Source: Nitrospirae bacterium CG2_30_53_67 (GTDB taxonomy: Bacteria; CG2-30-53-67). From it: 8,210 bases of DNA. A program made the position numbers and the translations under genes. The number at the start of each line of letters is the position of its first letter. Within the stretch, counting starts at the first letter, position 1. A model generated the notes under the pieces. That model saw nothing but the letters and a program-made list of their open reading frames with translations, did not search any database and was not told the origin of the DNA. Shown here piece after piece: positions 6,786 to 8,210 of the stretch. The DNA lies in NCBI GenBank assembly GCA_001873285.1, contig MNYV01000155.1, positions 1-8,210 on the forward strand, read 5' to 3'.

Positions 6786-7216
6786 AAGAATCCGTCCTGA
6801 AAAGGAGGCGCCATGATATTGCAGTACCTACAGAAATCATCAAAGCTGTCCTGTATGCTGCTTGGATTCCTGAACTCATTGTTGTTGATCGGATACGCCC
6901 ACTTATCCTCGAAGCCTTCCAAGTATACATGAAGATGTGCCCCGTCAAGCCGTGTACCGTCTGGGTTCGTATGCGGTGCCCCATTAATATCGAGACGGAC
7001 AAGGACGATGACCTTTCTGCCCCTGTTTTGAAACTTGAGCTTTGACAAGCGTATAGTTCGACGCCACAAGTCGAGCAGAAATCGCTCTCGCGTGTCTTCG
7101 CTGACAAGCTCGTGTGTATGATCACTGCCCGGCGGCAGGGAAATCGTTACTGATTCTACAAAGTTCTTCCTCATTGCGATGAGGCCGTCTGCTTCAATTT
7201 GTGTCAATATGTCCAT
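6782..7216 (-). CDS. DUF6978-like small protein, partner of DUF1828 protein
   Basis: 144 residues. Key visible stretches are LTQIEADGLIAMRK (4-17), RTIRLSKLKFQNRGRK (53-68), VLVRLDINGAPHTNPDG (71-87) and HLHVYLEGFEDKWAYPI (94-110). The PHTNPDG and HLHVY histidines could be catalytic or metal-binding, but that is a guess. I assign it to the DUF6978 family from memory of the HTNPDG...DKWAYP pattern. It is the first gene of cargo module 1, 9 nt after the methylase stop, with no good Shine-Dalgarno, so it probably depends on translation of the methylase. It overlaps the DUF1828 gene by 4 bp. Confidence 0.72.
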   Translation of the reverse strand: MDILTQIEADGLIAMRKNFVESVTISLPPGSDHTHELVSEDTRERFLLDLWRRTIRLSKLKFQNRGRKVIVLVRLDINGAPHTNPDGTRLDGAHLHVYLEGFEDKWAYPINNNEFRNPSSIQDSFDDFCRYCNIMAPPFQDGFL

Positions 7217-7225
7217 AAGTTTCGT

Positions 7226-8210
7226 CTATCTTGGCACGGCTAAAAGCATCGCGTCAAGAAGTCTTTTCTCTTCGCTGTTTTTTGGGTAAAGCGCCGACAG
7301 GGCATTTGCAAGCCTCAAGAAATCAGGACCGCGATCCTGCTCAGCCTTTATGAGCATCCGCAAAGCATTCGCCTGCCCGCCGGCCTGAAGCAGCATTGCT
7401 GCATGTACCCGGTCGAGTGTGGTCGCCTCTTTCTCACCGCCGAGACGCGGAGAGCGCAGAGATTCTTCATTAAATAACCTTTTTGTCTTTCCTCTGCGTC
7501 CTTTGCGCCTCTGCGGTGGATTGTCTTCCAATTCAGGAAAGAGCAACTGCTGGTAATCCCTGCGAGGATCATGCTCAATCAAGTCGGCAACAGCATCGGC
7601 CCCATCATCACCAAAGAGCTGCCTGGCTCGCTCACTAACGGACAAGAGGCGAACCACCCCTTTTTGTGTCTCAATGATCCGTCCTTCCCAATCCGGAAGA
7701 TGAATCCCCAAGGGCTGAGCAAAACGCCGGGCGACATCGAAGACCAGGGAAAAACCTTTGCACCGCGGAGGCGCAGAGGACGCAGAGTCTTCATCATTTT
7801 CAACTTCTTCTTCCTCTGCGTTCTCGGCGTCTCTGCGGTGAGATTCTTCCCCATTCGTACTCTGAAGCGTCCAGAGAAATAGCGCCGTCAACCGCGCATC
7901 CTCTTCCAACGCCCCGGCTGCGCCGTTCCGAGCGCGGGCCCCTGCCTGCGCCGCGTCCCGCGACGCGGCAGGCAGGTCGTCCGTGCCAAGGATATTTTGG
8001 AGGGCGATGCGACCGACGGTCTCCCAGACATAGGCGAGATAGCCGCGTTTATGTGGTTCCTTGGCTTCAGGGTCACCGCCCAAGGGAATTGGCTTTCCTT
8101 CGGCATCTTCGACCTTGGAGTAACGGCTGTAAATCTCCAGAGCTGGCCCTATGCATGCGAAGACCAAGTCTGCACCTCGGACTCCCTCGTTTTGGAGCCT
8201 TTCCATCCAG
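7226..8210 (-). CDS. DUF1156 (COG1743) DNA methylase, C-terminal part; 5' end outside the window
   Basis: The frame is open to the right edge. The first ATG at 8206 is internal, because the preceding codon (Trp) and the following ERL...GADLVFACIGPALEIYSRYS belong to the conserved protein. Recognisable C-terminal blocks are GYLAYVWETVGRIALQNILG, GALEEDARLTALFLWTLQST, SLVFDVARRFAQPLGIHLPD and the end FLRLANALSALYPK...LLDAMLLAVPR. The DUF1156 domain and the methylase motifs lie further N-terminal and cannot be checked here. The family is an adenine-type DNA methylase paired with DUF499 ATPases in phage-defence loci. Three hydrophilic linkers are enlarged by in-frame palindromic repeats (7435-7518, 7761-7840, 7941-7976). 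It is the first core gene seen in the locus. Confidence 0.88.
   Translation of the reverse strand, partial: WMERLQNEGVRGADLVFACIGPALEIYSRYSKVEDAEGKPIPLGGDPEAKEPHKRGYLAYVWETVGRIALQNILGTDDLPAASRDAAQAGARARNGAAGALEEDARLTALFLWTLQSTNGEESHRRDAENAEEEEVENDEDSASSAPPRCKGFSLVFDVARRFAQPLGIHLPDWEGRIIETQKGVVRLLSVSERARQLFGDDGADAVADLIEHDPRRDYQQLLFPELEDNPPQRRKGRRGKTKRLFNEESLRSPRLGGEKEATTLDRVHAAMLLQAGGQANALRMLIKAEQDRGPDFLRLANALSALYPKNSEEKRLLDAMLLAVPR
7435..7461 (+). repeat. 27-bp repeat, copy 4 (plus orientation)
   Basis: CACCGCCGAGACGCGGAG followed by AGCGCAGAG. Paired with copy 5 (30-bp gap) as an inverted pair with CACCGC tips outermost. Inside the methylase gene it encodes, in the gene's sense, SLRSPRLGGE within a poorly conserved linker. 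Confidence 0.88.
7492..7518 (-). repeat. 27-bp repeat, copy 5 (minus orientation)
   Basis: The minus strand reads CACCGCAGAGGCGCAAAG followed by GACGCAGAG. It encodes QRRKGRRGK in the methylase frame. With copy 4 it can form a long hairpin in DNA or mRNA. The following GAAAGAC flank is shared with copy 3. Confidence 0.9.
7761..7787 (+). repeat. 27-bp repeat, copy 6 (plus orientation)
   Basis: CACCGCGGAGGCGCAGAG followed by GACGCAGAG: one of the best matches to the consensus. It encodes SASSAPPRC in the methylase frame and pairs with copy 7 across a 26-bp gap. Confidence 0.92.
7814..7840 (-). repeat. 27-bp repeat, copy 7 (minus orientation)
   Basis: The minus strand reads CACCGCAGAGACGCCGAG followed by AACGCAGAG. 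In the methylase frame it gives HRRDAENAE, the reading in which this repeat is often met in predicted proteins. It forms the inverted partner of copy 6. Confidence 0.92.
7941..7976. repeat. 36-bp hairpin, unrelated to the 27-bp repeat, inside the methylase gene
   Basis: CCTGCCTG (7941-7948) pairs with CAGGCAGG (7969-7976), and CCGCGTC (7951-7957) with GACGCGG (7962-7968). This makes a 15-bp stem with a 2-nt bulge and a 4-nt loop. In the gene's sense it encodes DLPAASRDAAQAG between NILGT and the ARNGAAGALEED block. It looks like a small palindromic insertion element kept in frame. Confidence 0.7.

Noticed and set aside
4171-7840. CRISPR array from multiple 27-bp repeats
   Set aside because: Copies alternate in orientation, spacing is irregular, some lie inside a coding frame, and no cas gene is present.
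7571-7882. Plus 103-codon and minus 91-codon frames rich in Arg within the methylase
   Set aside because: Both arise from the repeat pair 7761-7840 read in other frames.

Overview
The window has two parts. At the left (1-1145, minus strand) is a housekeeping pair: ispA (polyprenyl/farnesyl diphosphate synthase, running off the left edge) preceded by xseB (exonuclease VII small subunit), with a good sigma70-type promoter at 1178-1206. At the right (1402-8210, minus strand) is a phage-defence-type locus. Its two core genes are a DUF1156 (COG1743) DNA methylase, of which only the C-terminal ~327 codons are inside the window, and a complete DUF499 (COG1483) AAA+ ATPase. This pairing is the methylase and ATPase of what I recall being called the Hma (helicase-methylase-ATPase) system. 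The helicase is not in the window.

Between the two core genes lie three cargo modules, all on the same strand. In order of transcription (right to left) they are: (1) a DUF6978-like gene overlapping a DUF1828/DUF1829 gene by 4 bp; (2) a 324-residue PD-(D/E)XK nuclease of HsdR-N type with a possible EVE/PUA-like N-terminus; (3) a small GxxExxY-family PD-(D/E)XK-like gene enclosed by copies of a 27-bp repeat.

The most striking structure is at the module borders. Each cargo begins within 3-10 nt of a methylase stop codon and ends close to an ATPase start. Between modules 1 and 2, and again between 2 and 3, sits a short scar: the first 11-31 codons of a DUF499 gene joined to the last 34-51 codons of a DUF1156 gene. 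The layout is therefore methylase / cargo 1 / [ATPase start + methylase end] / cargo 2 / [ATPase start + methylase end] / cargo 3 / complete ATPase. The scars differ from the intact genes mostly at synonymous positions, so they look like pieces of separate, once-functional systems joined by recombination rather than recent local duplications.

A second theme is a 27-bp repeat present seven times. The copies form pairs with their CACCGC ends outermost. Two tight pairs lie inside the methylase gene without breaking its frame; the third grouping encloses the GxxExxY gene. An unrelated 36-bp hairpin is also carried in frame in the methylase.

The host is probably a member of the former Deltaproteobacteria (Desulfobacterota) or a neighbouring phylum. 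This rests on the xseB-ispA arrangement, the MDLKSYL-type IspA start and the 'HRRDAENAE' type repeats that I associate with such genomes. It is an inference without any marker gene. No tRNA, rRNA, CRISPR array or recognisable transposase was seen.
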